Positions 1-7,954 of a stretch of 12,687 nt of DNA are shown here, one piece after another (the stretch's first letter is position 1; the number at the start of each line of letters is the position of its first letter). The notes under the pieces are model-generated. The model did no database searches. It was not told the DNA's origin and was given only the letters and a program-made list of their open reading frames with translations. The translations under genes were made by a program, and so were the position numbers. Origin of the DNA: Allobrachymonas sp. (lineage in GTDB: Bacteria > Pseudomonadota > Gammaproteobacteria > Burkholderiales > Burkholderiaceae_C). The stretch lies in NCBI GenBank assembly GCA_012036375.1, contig JAAUOI010000056.1:1-12687 (forward strand), written 5' to 3'.

Positions 1-369
1 GAGCACGGTGAGCATTGCGATCACCCCAGCCATGCCCACGAGAGTCATGGCCACCATCATCATCACGACGATGATGTGAAAAGCTTTGTGTTTCGCTCAG
101 GTAAGCCGTTTGACCCCGCCAAACTTGAAGACTTCCTCGGTGCGATCGTGAACGTCTATGGCCCGCGCATGCTGCGCTACAAAGGCGTTTTGAGCATGAA
201 AGGCACAGAGCGCAAAGTGATCTTTCAAGGTGTGCACCAGCTCATGGGCTCAGATTTAGGTCCTAAATGGGACGAGGGCGAGCAGAGGCTGTCCAAAATG
301 GTCTTTATTGGCATCGACTTGCCCAAGGATATTTTTTTGCAAGGCTTGGAACAATGTTTGGCGGCGTGA
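1..369 (+). CDS. CobW/G3E-family metal GTPase, C-terminal fragment (5' end outside window)
   Basis: The reading frame is open from base 1, so only the last 122 residues are present. It opens with a histidine-rich metal-binding stretch: 11 His, one Cys and several Asp/Glu in the first 25 residues, including five consecutive His at 18-22. A CobW_C-type domain follows (about residues 27-122), recognisable from SFVFRSGKPFD, the conserved RMLRYKGVL segment and the closing FIGIDLPKD. G3E GTPases of this class hand metal, usually zinc, to client proteins in the cytoplasm. The GTPase domain with its Walker motifs lies upstream of the window. The stop is 257 bp before dksA. That gap holds only a candidate dksA promoter and ribosome binding site. 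The family is clear; the metal and client cannot be read from this fragment. Confidence 0.9.
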   Translation, partial: EHGEHCDHPSHAHESHGHHHHHDDDVKSFVFRSGKPFDPAKLEDFLGAIVNVYGPRMLRYKGVLSMKGTERKVIFQGVHQLMGSDLGPKWDEGEQRLSKMVFIGIDLPKDIFLQGLEQCLAA

Positions 370-501
370 TGGTACGTCACTCCAACACCTCAATGTGAAT
401 AAATCGACGGTTTTGATGGGTTTTGCTGGTGGAGATAGATATGTTGGAAGTATTTTTGAAAATGATGGGGCTGAAGACAGGCCAAGGCGAGGGTAAGTCG
501 C

Positions 502-507
502 TACAAT
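502..507 (+). promoter_or_regulatory. candidate -10 box of the dksA promoter
   Basis: TACAAT (5 of 6 to the sigma-70 consensus) lies in the cobW-dksA gap about 120 bp before the chosen dksA start. I see no convincing -35 hexamer at 16-18 bp upstream, so this is a weak call based on the -10 match and position only. It would give a leader of roughly 110 nt. Confidence 0.3.
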
Positions 508-614
508 CGCGCGCCGAATCCAAATCCTTGGAAGCAGTTAAAGACGGTATAACCCGAAGTCAACCAGCGACGGGAGGCGACTTGCAGCATTTCAAACCGC
601 AAGCCGCTACCGCG

Positions 615-620
615 AGGAGA
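615..620 (+). promoter_or_regulatory. Shine-Dalgarno sequence that sets the dksA start
   Basis: AGGAGA sits 6 nt before a GTG codon at 627. The frame is open further upstream, with possible starts at 423 (TTG) and 441 (ATG), but neither has a comparable ribosome binding site. The protein encoded from 627 begins MKTPAKKSK, the Lys/Ala/Pro style of the rest of the N-terminal tail, while upstream residues are of different composition. Confidence 0.7.
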
Positions 621-626
621 CAAGCA

Positions 627-1862
627 GTGAAAACCCCAGCCAAAAAGTCCAAAGTGGTCAAAAAAGCCAACAAAAGCGCAGCGAAGCCTCAACCCAAGTC
701 GAGCACTAAAGCAGCCAGCAAACCTGTAGCCAAGAAAGCAGTTTCTAAGCCTGTCTCTAAGAAGTCAGCCAAGCCTGGGGCTAAAAGTGTCAGCCCCGCG
801 AAGAATGCAGCCAAGCCAGTTGCTCAACCTGTGGTCAAAAAGCTGATTGCGAAACAGCCAGCTGCGCCTGCAAAAAAGGCAGCCAAGCCAACAGGCAAAT
901 CTGCAGCCAAGCCGACAGCCAAGCCGGTTGGTAAGCCCATCAGCAAGACCGCGCCCCAAGCTGCGACTCAACCCACCAGCAAGGCCAAGGCTAAATCGTC
1001 TGGCAAAGCACCTGCTAAATCGCCCAGCAAAGTTGCGCCGAAATCTGTACCGAAATCCGTCACCAAGGCACCGATCAAAAAAGCTTCGCTGCCCACGACC
1101 AAGTTATCCGCGAAAGCATCTACCAAACCATCTTCCCAACCTGTCAAACCAATTGCTGCCCCCCCGGCAAAGGCTGTTGCGCCCGCTTTGGCGGCCAAGC
1201 CACTGCCTGTGGCACCAGCAGTCAAGGCCAGTTCGCCAACACCTCCTCCACCCGCCCCGCCCAAAACCACCAAGGCCGGTGCGCGCGTTGTTCCCTCTTA
1301 TGCCCCTTCGCCTGCCAACCAATCGCCTCATGGCGGTAACACGGCAGCCAAAGCCAGTTTCATCATGTCTGCACCCGTATTAGCGCCTCCTCCACAAGTT
1401 GTCATCAAAAAAGACGCCAAACTCGCCGGTAATTGGAAAACCAAAACGCCTGAGCAATTGAGCGATGCTGAAGTCATTGCCATGCCGGACAGCGAATACA
1501 TGAATGCCAAGCAATTGGCTTTTTTCCGCTTAAAGCTCGTTGCTTTGAAAAACGGCATCTTGTCCAATGCGGGCGAGACGACCGAGCATCTGCGCGAAGA
1601 CACTTCCGTCGTGCCCGATCCCGCAGATCGTGCCACCATTGAAGAAGAGCATGCCTTGGAGCTGCGCACGCGCGACCGCGAGCGCAAGCTGCTCAAGAAA
1701 ATTGAACAGTCTATCGCCAGCATCGATGCCGATGAATATGGCTACTGCGACGAAACGGGTGAGCCCATCGGTGTGGCTCGCTTGATTGCCCGCCCCACAG
1801 CCACACTGTCTTTGGAAGCGCAACAGCGGCGTGAACTTAAACAAAAAATGTTTGGGGATTAA
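627..1862 (+). CDS. dksA: RNA polymerase-binding transcription factor DksA with long Lys/Ala/Pro-rich N-terminal tail
   Basis: DksA binds the RNA polymerase secondary channel and, with ppGpp, reprograms transcription. From the GTG at 627 the protein has 411 residues, against about 150 in E. coli. Residues 1 to about 265 are a low-complexity tail of AKP/KKA/SKP units, like histone H1 or bacterial H1-like proteins. The DksA core is about residues 285-411. The coiled-coil tip is intact: PDPADRA carries D331, D334 and A336, matching E. coli D71, D74 and A76. The zinc-finger region keeps one cysteine (C374); the other three positions are T377, S395 and A398. Such cysteine-poor DksA proteins are known (P. 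aeruginosa DksA2, R. sphaeroides DksA), so activity is expected without bound zinc. The C-terminus EAQQRRELKQKMFGD is typical. The CobW metal GTPase lies upstream and the STAS gene starts 88 bp downstream. Confidence 0.93.
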   Translation: MKTPAKKSKVVKKANKSAAKPQPKSSTKAASKPVAKKAVSKPVSKKSAKPGAKSVSPAKNAAKPVAQPVVKKLIAKQPAAPAKKAAKPTGKSAAKPTAKPVGKPISKTAPQAATQPTSKAKAKSSGKAPAKSPSKVAPKSVPKSVTKAPIKKASLPTTKLSAKASTKPSSQPVKPIAAPPAKAVAPALAAKPLPVAPAVKASSPTPPPPAPPKTTKAGARVVPSYAPSPANQSPHGGNTAAKASFIMSAPVLAPPPQVVIKKDAKLAGNWKTKTPEQLSDAEVIAMPDSEYMNAKQLAFFRLKLVALKNGILSNAGETTEHLREDTSVVPDPADRATIEEEHALELRTRDRERKLLKKIEQSIASIDADEYGYCDETGEPIGVARLIARPTATLSLEAQQRRELKQKMFGD

Positions 1863-1950
1863 ATTGAGGCTAGGGCGTGGTTTTCTTGTAGACTGAGACG
1901 ACTCGCTCCTGTTCAGCCCCACCCATTCGATTACTGACCCACAGCTTCAT

Positions 1951-4175
1951 ATGGCCAAAGAAGACACCGCACCTGCCGGCTTGTTCTCAAGGATGGTCAA
2001 GTTCGTGCGTAGTCCAGGCACGCAGTGGAATGATCTGGACGACCCAACCTCCGCTAAAGAAGGCAGTTTAAGCAAGCAAGCGCTCAAAGAAATGATTGAA
2101 CGCAAGCGGCGCAATGATTTTGTGCGCAAGCGCGAATTTGATATGTTGCGCAAGTTGCGCCGAAGAGAAGCCACGGGCGCAGGCCCCGGTGATGGATCAG
2201 CCAGACCTTCGTTTTTCCAAAGTTCAATGCCGTCGCGACCGGATGATCGGGCGATGACTTTGAAAAAGATTGATGAAATTGAAGCGCAAATGTCAATGCA
2301 ATGGTGGAAGACCAAGCATGGCACGCAGGGGGCAGTCTCAACCACCACGCCGGGCTCTGACTTTTCAGCTTCAGAGGTCAATGCTCGGCAAGCGGCATCC
2401 AGTGCCACAGAAAAGTCTGCCGCCGCTGCAAACAGCTTGGCCTATGCCCGCACAGCGCCCGATGATCTGCAAGTTAATTTAGAGCGCAGTGCTGCGCAGT
2501 TTGTAAGCCCGCCGGGCGCAATATCTCATGATGTCAAGAGTGGTGCAACTTCTGCTGGAATCGAGCCACCGCCCGTGCTGCGAGCCGCAGTGTCACCCGC
2601 TTCTACAGGGCAGCCAAGTGCCGCCCCAAAGCAAGCAGATGCGCCAAATCCGAACTTGCAAGACATGTCGCTGGATTTCACGACAGACGAGCCTCCCGCT
2701 CAAGCGCCGATCATTCAACCTAGTCCGTTTGCCGCCGCTGGCGCGCCGCGCTCCGCAACTGCACAATCTGCTGCACAGTCGCCCGTGACTGCCACCATTG
2801 GCGCAACCCATAGTGTGGCAACAAGCGCCTCTTCGGGCGCTGCACCATCCACACCGAGCAAAGTGCCCACTGCCGCGCCATCTCCTGCGCTTGCACCCAG
2901 GGCTGCACCAGCGCCTCAATTGCCTACACCCGGGCCTGCCCCTGTCACATCGGCTGCCAAACCCAAGGTATCCACCGCCTTGCCCGCCTCGGGCTCCATG
3001 GCCGGCTTGGCCGCCTCCTACGATGCGTCGGGTTCGGCCAGCGGATTTTCTGTGTCAAAAGTGTTTGCGCTCGAAGTCGATGAAGTCCAGCATGACCCAG
3101 AGCTAGAAGAGGCGGCGATTCGTTTTGCCAATGGAGATGATGGTGGTGCAGAAGCAGGTTTGCTCGAAGCCATCAGTGCGCGTGGGCCGCGCCATCAGCA
3201 TGAAGAAACGTGGCTGACTTTGTTTGACCTGTACCGTGCCACCGCGCAATATGATCGTTTTGAAAGCTTGGCGATTGACTTTGCAAGCAAGTTTCATCGT
3301 TCATCGCCCATGTGGTTTTCTATACCCGAAATGGTGGGCAAGCTCGCTGGCAATGAGCCCCCTGCCGCGTCAGGTTCGCGCAAAGCCGATTGGAAGAGCC
3401 CCGCAATGGTGGGCATCCAGACCTTGGCCGCGCTCAATGCTGCCTTGGCCAAAGCCACAATGCCTTGGACTTTGGATTGGATCAATTTGCAAACCATCGA
3501 AGAGCCTGCGGTAGCGCCATTGACCAAGCTATTTCAATCCTGGGCTCAACAAAATGTTCAGCTTCGCTTTGCACATGCTCAAAAGCTGGAAGACAGCTTG
3601 CGGCAAGCTACACCTTCTGGCGATCAAAGCGTCAGTCATGACCGCTGGAATTTGCTCATGGCTTATTTGCGGGTGGCGCATCGACCCGATGAATTTGAGT
3701 TGGCTGCTTTGGATTTTTGCGTCACCTTTGAGGTGTCACCGCCCTCTTGGGAGAGTGCGCGTTGCGAATACAAAACCTTGGATGCGGATGGCAACACGGG
3801 CTTGGGACAAACCATCATCGGTGATGCGGTGCATGATTCCATTGTCTCGGAAATGGCCTCTGAGCCGGGCACGGTGTCTTCGATGATGACCGCGCAATTG
3901 GCCTCGGTGGAAATGTCCGGACAGATCATGGGTGAGCCCAAGCCGGTGCTCGATAAGCTTGAAGCACGGTTGGCAGGTGCGGATGTGATGATCATTTCTT
4001 GCGCCAAGCTGATTCGTGTGGATTTTCTGCCGCTGGCAGCTTGCTCAATTGGGTCACAGCGCGGCAAGCTGAAGGCTGTGTGGTGCAATTTACCGATGTG
4101 CATCGCTTGGTGGCAGCGTTTTTCCATGTGATCGGCATCAGCGAGCATGCCAAAGTCACTTCGCGTGTGGATTGA
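1951..4175 (+). CDS. TPR/STAS-domain protein of unknown function, split by one frameshift
   Basis: Repaired length is about 741 residues. Visible parts: a charged N-terminal region (1-115, rich in Arg/Lys, with a WWKTKHG motif); a Pro/Ala/Ser linker (about 190-360); a helical TPR-like unit bounded by W421 and W455; a STAS-like domain starting near W481; a second helical unit bounded by W566 and W600; and a C-terminal STAS domain (about 648-735). The two helical units have the same length and similar sequence (AIDFASKF versus ALDFCVTF). The frame breaks at 4024-4026: TTTT must become TTTTT to continue as VDFSAAGSLLNWV, a normal STAS helix, and stop at 4173-4175. Unrepaired, it ends at 4131 with an unrelated tail. 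STAS domains of the MlaB/SpoIIAA type mediate protein-protein contacts. I recall STAS proteins next to hslV in Comamonadaceae; no function is assigned. A soluble scaffold is likely, as no signal peptide or membrane segment is seen. Confidence 0.8.
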
Positions 4176-4249
4176 TCGCCGCGATTGATGAGCCGTTCAC
4201 GCTGAATTTTGCGCTTGTATTTCAGCGCTTTTACCTTATCTGAGTTTGC

Positions 4250-4814
4250 ATGGAACAATTTCACGGCACCACGATTCTGAGCGTTCGCCGCCAAACGCCT
4301 TCGGGCTGGCAAGTGGCTATTGGCGGTGACGGCCAAGTCACCTTGGGCAATATCGTCATCAAAGGCTCGGCGCGCAAAGTGCGCAAGATTTACCATGACA
4401 AAGTGCTCGCTGGCTTTGCTGGCGCGACAGCCGATGCCTTCACGCTTTTTGAGCGCTTTGAAGGCCAAGCTGGAAAAGCACCAGGGCCACTTGGTGCGAG
4501 CAGCGATTGAGCTGACCAAAGATTGGCGCACGGATCGCGTCTTGCGCCGTTTGGAAGCGATGCTCGCAGTCGCCAATGAAGAAGCTTCGCTGATCATTAC
4601 TGGCAATGGTGATGTGCTTGAGCCTGAAAAAGGCATTGTGGCGATTGGCTCGGGCGGTGCGTATGCGCAGGCCAGTGCATTGGCACTGCTGGAGCACACC
4701 GAGTTGAGTGCGCCAGAGATTGTGAAGAAATCGCTTGAAATCGCTGGGCAGCTCTGTATTTACACGAATATGAACCATACGATTGAGACGCTGGGCGTTC
4801 CTAAAACCAACTGA
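4250..4814 (+). CDS. hslV: HslV (ClpQ) peptidase subunit of the HslVU protease, frameshifted
   Basis: HslV is the threonine peptidase that forms a double hexamer and degrades proteins unfolded by HslU in the cytoplasm. The start MEQFHG is a short propeptide; removal exposes the catalytic Thr at residue 7 (TTILSVRR). Further family landmarks are GDGQVTLGN, KVLAGFAGATADAFTLFERFE, KDWRTDRVLRRLEA, ITGNGDV and the C-terminal CIYTNMNHTIETL. The frame breaks after GAA at 4460-4462: one extra G (4463 or 4464) shifts it. Dropping it gives RFEAKLEKHQGHLVRAAIELTKDWR, matching E. coli HslV closely, and a 187-residue protein (E. coli: 176). Unrepaired, the frame stops at 4510 and yields an inactive 86-residue fragment. 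It lies 74 bp after the STAS gene and 103 bp before hslU, with an interspersed repeat between. The Shine-Dalgarno sequence is weak. Confidence 0.93.
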
Positions 4815-4850
4815 AGTGATTTCAGCTTCAAGTGGTTATTTATTTGAATA

Positions 4851-4916
4851 ACTATCAATTCAATAGCACTCCGCGCAGATTCTATGCAGGCTAGTAGCCA
4901 AAAAGGCTTTAAAAAT
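4851..4916 (+). repeat. interspersed intergenic repeat, copy A (hslV-hslU gap)
   Basis: The segment begins ACTATCAATT and continues with AGCACTCCGCGCAG, TATGC and a CTAG-AG end, followed by an A/T-rich tail. Copies B (9968) and C (11212) align with it in the same orientation without gaps over the first 46 bases; A differs from C at roughly 8 of them. It fills the hslV-hslU spacer, ends 1 bp before the hslU ATG and thus supplies the hslU leader; no good Shine-Dalgarno is visible there. From memory it resembles dispersed repeats common between genes in Comamonadaceae. Confidence 0.75.
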
Positions 4917-4917
4917 C

Positions 4918-6274
4918 ATGTCTTCCTCCATGACTCCCCAAGAAATCGTCTCTGAACTGGATCGCTTCATCGTCGGCCAGCGTGATGCCAAACGTGCTGT
5001 GGCGATTGCGCTGCGCAACCGTTGGCGGCGAAGCCAAGTCGATGTCAAACTGCGCGGTGAAATCACGCCGAAAAATATTCTCATGATCGGTCCTACGGGC
5101 GTTGGGCAAAACTGAAATCGCGCGGCGCTTGGCCCGGCTGGCCGATGCGCCGTTCATCAAGGTAGAGGCCACCAAGTTCACCGAGGTGGGCTATGTGGGC
5201 AAAGATGTGGACAGCATCATCCGTGATCTGGCCGATGTGGCTGTGAAGATGGCGCGTGAAGCAGCCACGCAGCTCGTGCGAACGCGGGCGCAAGATGCAG
5301 CGGAAGAGCGCGTTTTAGATATTTTGCTGCCCACCGCTCGCACCGAAGTGGGTTTTGGCACGGGTGCTGTGTCTGACGTTCCTGAAAAATCCTCGCAGAG
5401 CAACACGCGCCAAACATTTCGCAAAAAGCTGCGTGAAGGCCAGCTGGACGATAAAGAAATTGAATTGGAAGTCAATGCACCTGCGCCTCAGCTTGAAGTC
5501 ATGGGGCCAGCCGGCATGGAGGAAATGACCGAGCAGCTCAAAGGCTTGTTTGGCCAACTTGGCGAAGGCAAGAAGAAAACGCGCAAGATGAAAATTGCAG
5601 AAGCCTTGAAAGTGCTCACCGAAGAAGAGGCCTCAAAGTTGGTCAACCACGAGGAAATCAAAACGCAGGCTTTGGAAAAGTTGGAGCAAAACGGCATTGT
5701 CTTTATCGACGAAATCGATAAAGTGGCTTCCCGCTCAGAAGGCAGCGGAGCCGAAGTCTCCCGCCAAGGCGTGCAGCGCGATTTGCTGCCCTTGGTCGAA
5801 GGCACAACGGTGTCTACCAAATACGGCATGGTGAAAACCGATCATGTGCTGTTCATCGCCAGCGGCGCTTTCCATTTGGCCAAGCCCAGCGATTTGATCC
5901 CTGAGTTGCAGGGGCGCTTTCCGATTCGGGTGGAGCTGGCTTCGCTCTCAGTCGCTGATTTTGAAGCGATTTTGCAGAGCACGCATGCCTCGCTCGTCAA
6001 ACAATACCAAGCCTTGCTCGCTACCGAGCGCGTGACGCTTGATTTCTTGCCCGAAGCCATTTCCCGCCTCGCGCAAATCGCGTTTGATGTGAATGAGCGC
6101 ACAGAAAACATCGGCGCACGCCGCTTGGCGACTGTGATGGAGCGCTTGCTCGATGAAGTGAGCTTTGATGCCGCCAAGCTCGATGGGCAAACCATCACGA
6201 TTGATGCAGCCTACGTGAACGCGCGACTGGCCGAACTCAGCCAAAACGAAGATTTGTCGCGCTATATTTTGTAA
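4918..6274 (+). CDS. hslU: HslU (ClpY) AAA+ unfoldase subunit of the HslVU protease, frameshifted in the Walker A motif
   Basis: HslU is the hexameric ATPase that unfolds substrates and feeds them to HslV. Repaired length is 451 residues (E. coli: 443). The N-terminus carries PQEIVSELDRFIVGQ, then Walker A GPTGVGKT at residues 58-65, the EATKFTEVGYVGKDV segment, an inserted I domain (about 110-240), Walker B IVFIDEIDKV with D264/E265, the FIASGAFH and PELQGRFPIRVEL segments, NIGARRL, and the C-terminal tail EDLSRYIL, which in the family docks into HslV. The frame breaks inside Walker A: GGG at 5104-5106 should be GG. As it stands, the first part ends at 5115 after GVGQN, and the second part is readable from a TTG at 5102. 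No base other than the extra G seems wrong. The start at 4918 has no strong Shine-Dalgarno; an in-frame ATG at 4930 is an alternative. The stop lies 7 bp from the convergent oxidoreductase gene. Confidence 0.94.
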
Positions 6275-6281
6275 AGCCCGA

Positions 6282-7295
6282 TCATGCGAGGGCTGGCGTG
6301 CTCGCCAGCTCTGCCGCGATGCGCAGCGAGCGCAGCCGCAATGCTGGGTCGTGCACATCGCAAACCAGCATCAACTCATCAGCCTCGGTTTGATCGAGCA
6401 AGTTTTGCAAACCACTTTGAACTGTCTCAGGCGAACCAATCACGCCAGCGGCCAAGAAGTCAGCAATCGCTTGGCGGCCTGCTGGGTCTAAATGGGCAAT
6501 GAAATTAGCATCTGGCAAGGGCAGCTTGCCGCGCCGTCCAGTCAAAATACCATAGACGCGCTGATACACGCTGCTGGCCAAATACTGCGCCTCTTCATCG
6601 GTGGGCGCGGCAATCAGGGGCACGCCGATGATGGTGTAGGGCTTTGCCAATTGCGCTGAAGGCTTGAAAGTGCGGCGGTAAATCTCCAGTGCTTGCATGA
6701 GCATGGCAGGCGCGAAATGTGAGGCAAAGGCGTAAGGCAAACCCATTTGCGCGGCGAGTTGGGCTGAAAAGAGGCTTGAGCCGAGCAACCAAATCGGCAC
6801 TTCGGTGCCCGCGCCGGGGTTGGCGGTGATGCGCTGGCCTTCGCGGGCGGGCGCGAGATAGCCCATCAGCTCAGAGACTTCACGCGGGAAATCGTCGGCG
6901 CTTTCCGTGTTGTGTCGGCGCAGGGCGCGCATCGTGTAGGGATCGGTGCCGGGCGCTCTGCCCAAGCCCAGATCGATGCGGCCAGGGTAGAGTTCAGCGA
7001 GCGTGCCAAAGGCTTCGGCCACCACGAGAGGCGCATGATTGGGCAGCATGATGCCGCCCGAGCCGACGCGGATCGATTTTGTACCGCCTGCGATATGACC
7101 CACCAGCACGGCCGTGGCAGAACTGGCCACACCTGCCATGTTGTGATGCTCGGCCAGCCAATAGCGCTTGAAACCCAGAGTTTCCACATGCCGCGCTGTT
7201 TGCAATGCAATCTTCAATGCATCTGCCGTGCTGCTGCCTTCGCGCACGGCTACGAGATCGAGCATGGATAAGGGCGTTTCAGAGAGCTTTTTCAT
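6282..7295 (-). CDS. LLM-class flavin-dependent oxidoreductase (luciferase-like, MsnO8/YhbW type)
   Basis: A 337-residue TIM-barrel protein of the bacterial luciferase family, which uses reduced FMN to oxygenate or reduce organic substrates. Family landmarks are LSMLDLVAVREG near the N-terminus, RYWLAEHHNMAGVASSA (about residues 44-60), RVGSGGIMLPNHAPLVVAEAF, LYPGRIDLGLGRAPGTDP, the WLLGSS segment and PYAFASHFAP. These match the group named MsnO8-family LLM oxidoreductases (TIGR03558). Length is normal and the frame is intact. I chose ATG at 7295 (MKKLSE); a TTG at 7307 would add four residues, and neither has a clear Shine-Dalgarno. It reads in the same direction as smpB but is separated from it by a 119-bp gap containing an inverted-repeat element. 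Substrate unknown. Confidence 0.9.
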   Translation of the reverse strand: MKKLSETPLSMLDLVAVREGSSTADALKIALQTARHVETLGFKRYWLAEHHNMAGVASSATAVLVGHIAGGTKSIRVGSGGIMLPNHAPLVVAEAFGTLAELYPGRIDLGLGRAPGTDPYTMRALRRHNTESADDFPREVSELMGYLAPAREGQRITANPGAGTEVPIWLLGSSLFSAQLAAQMGLPYAFASHFAPAMLMQALEIYRRTFKPSAQLAKPYTIIGVPLIAAPTDEEAQYLASSVYQRVYGILTGRRGKLPLPDANFIAHLDPAGRQAIADFLAAGVIGSPETVQSGLQNLLDQTEADELMLVCDVHDPALRLRSLRIAAELASTPALA

Positions 7296-7310
7296 GATTT
7301 GGAGCAAAAA

Positions 7311-7407
7311 CTATGTAACGCGAAAAGCGCGAAATGAAAACCGAAAAGCGCAAAAATTGAGAAAACTGTTTGCTTCAAGAAACCCCAGTATTTTTCGCGT
7401 TACATAG
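7311..7407. repeat. 97-bp element bounded by perfect 16-bp inverted repeats
   Basis: CTATGTAACGCGAAAA at 7311-7326 recurs as its exact reverse complement at 7392-7407. The 65-bp interior is A-rich and contains a second copy of CGAAAAGCGC (7342-7351; first copy 7321-7330, overlapping the left arm). It fills most of the gap between smpB and the oxidoreductase gene. The shape is that of a small non-autonomous mobile element (MITE-like) or a REP-type repeat. I see no flanking target-site duplication, no transposase and no second copy in this window. A long-range RNA hairpin is possible, but the 65-nt loop makes a terminator unlikely. Confidence 0.7.
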
Positions 7408-7414
7408 ATCATCA

Positions 7415-7891
7415 TTACCGATTGCGATCTTTCATCGCCCGCTCCACCTCTCGTTTGCCTTCTCGCTCTTTGATCGTGTCGCGCTTGTCGTGATCGGCTT
7501 TGCCTTTGGCCAGCGCGATTTCGCATTTCACGCGACCGCTTTTCCAATGCAGATTGAGCGCCACCAGCGCGTAGCCTTTTTGCTCCACCTTGCCAATCAA
7601 GCGGCGAATTTCGTCTTTTTTCATCAGCAGCTTGCGGCTGCGCAGTGCATCGGGGTTGACGTGGGTGGAGGCGGTTTTGAGTGGGTTGATTTGCAAGCCC
7701 ATCACAAACAGCTCGCCGTTGCGAATCAGCACATAGCCATCGGTGAGCTGCACCTTGCCATTGCGCACGGCCTTGACTTCCCAGCCTTCCAGCACCATGC
7801 CGCATTCATACCGCTCCTCAAAGAAGTAGTTGAACGAGGCTTTTTTATTCTCTGCGATACGCGCGGGGGGATCAGTTTTGGGCTTGGCCAT
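7415..7891 (-). CDS. smpB: SsrA (tmRNA)-binding protein SmpB
   Basis: SmpB carries tmRNA into stalled ribosomes for trans-translation. The 158-residue protein has the expected length and motifs: AENKKASFNYFFEERYECGMVLEGWEVKAVR near the N-terminus (about residues 11-40), the LTDGYVLIRNGELF strand, RSRKLLMKKDEIRRLIG, then GYALVALNLHWKSGRVKCEIALAKGK. It ends in the basic tail HDKRDTIKEREGKREVERAMKDRNR, which takes the place of the mRNA in the empty A-site. The start is the ATG giving MAKPKTDPP; the frame stays open upstream but that part overlaps ratA and is not conserved. Divergent from ratA with 63 bp between the starts, the same arrangement as in E. coli. No tmRNA gene is seen in the window. 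Confidence 0.97.
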   Translation of the reverse strand: MAKPKTDPPARIAENKKASFNYFFEERYECGMVLEGWEVKAVRNGKVQLTDGYVLIRNGELFVMGLQINPLKTASTHVNPDALRSRKLLMKKDEIRRLIGKVEQKGYALVALNLHWKSGRVKCEIALAKGKADHDKRDTIKEREGKREVERAMKDRNR

Positions 7892-7919
7892 ATAAGGCAG
7901 ATGGGGCAGTGAAGCGAAT

Positions 7920-7942
7920 TTACAATCAGGGCTTGATTGTAA
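7920..7942. promoter_or_regulatory. symmetrical divergent promoter/operator between smpB and ratA
   Basis: TTACAATCA and TGATTGTAA form a perfect 9-bp inverted repeat around a 5-bp spacer. Each arm contains TACAAT, a good -10 hexamer: 7921-7926 reads toward ratA and 7936-7941 (reverse strand) toward smpB. Each predicted start would give a leader of about 20-40 nt. No convincing -35 hexamers are seen at normal spacing. The symmetry could equally be a repressor site. Confidence 0.5.
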
Positions 7943-7954
7943 GAGCGCCCCACC

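Noticed and set aside
423..626. Upstream extension of the dksA reading frame (starts at 423 or 441)
   Set aside because: AGGAGA lies 6 nt before GTG 627, residues before 627 do not resemble the Lys/Ala/Pro tail, and the earlier starts have no good ribosome binding site.
501..1723. Long open frames on the reverse strand and in other frames across dksA
   Set aside because: They are by-products of the low-complexity AAG/GCC/CCC codon repeats; they have no family motifs or ribosome binding sites.
1869..1874. CTAGGG downstream of dksA as another operator of the twin-module type
   Set aside because: Only one half-site is present; there is no inverted partner and no second site 34 bp away.
4021..5115. 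Programmed ribosomal frameshifting in the STAS gene, hslV and hslU
   Set aside because: The sites lack a classic slippery heptamer with a following structure, these families are not known to use recoding, and six unrelated genes share the defect.
6292..6309. GCTGGCG/CGCCAGC hairpin near the hslU-oxidoreductase junction as a terminator
   Set aside because: The stem is perfect (7 bp, 4-nt loop) but it lies inside the end of the oxidoreductase coding sequence and has no T run on either strand.
7311..7407. The inverted repeat as the smpB terminator
   Set aside because: The loop would be 65 nt and the arms are not GC-rich enough to favour fast folding; only five T follow the arm on the reverse strand.
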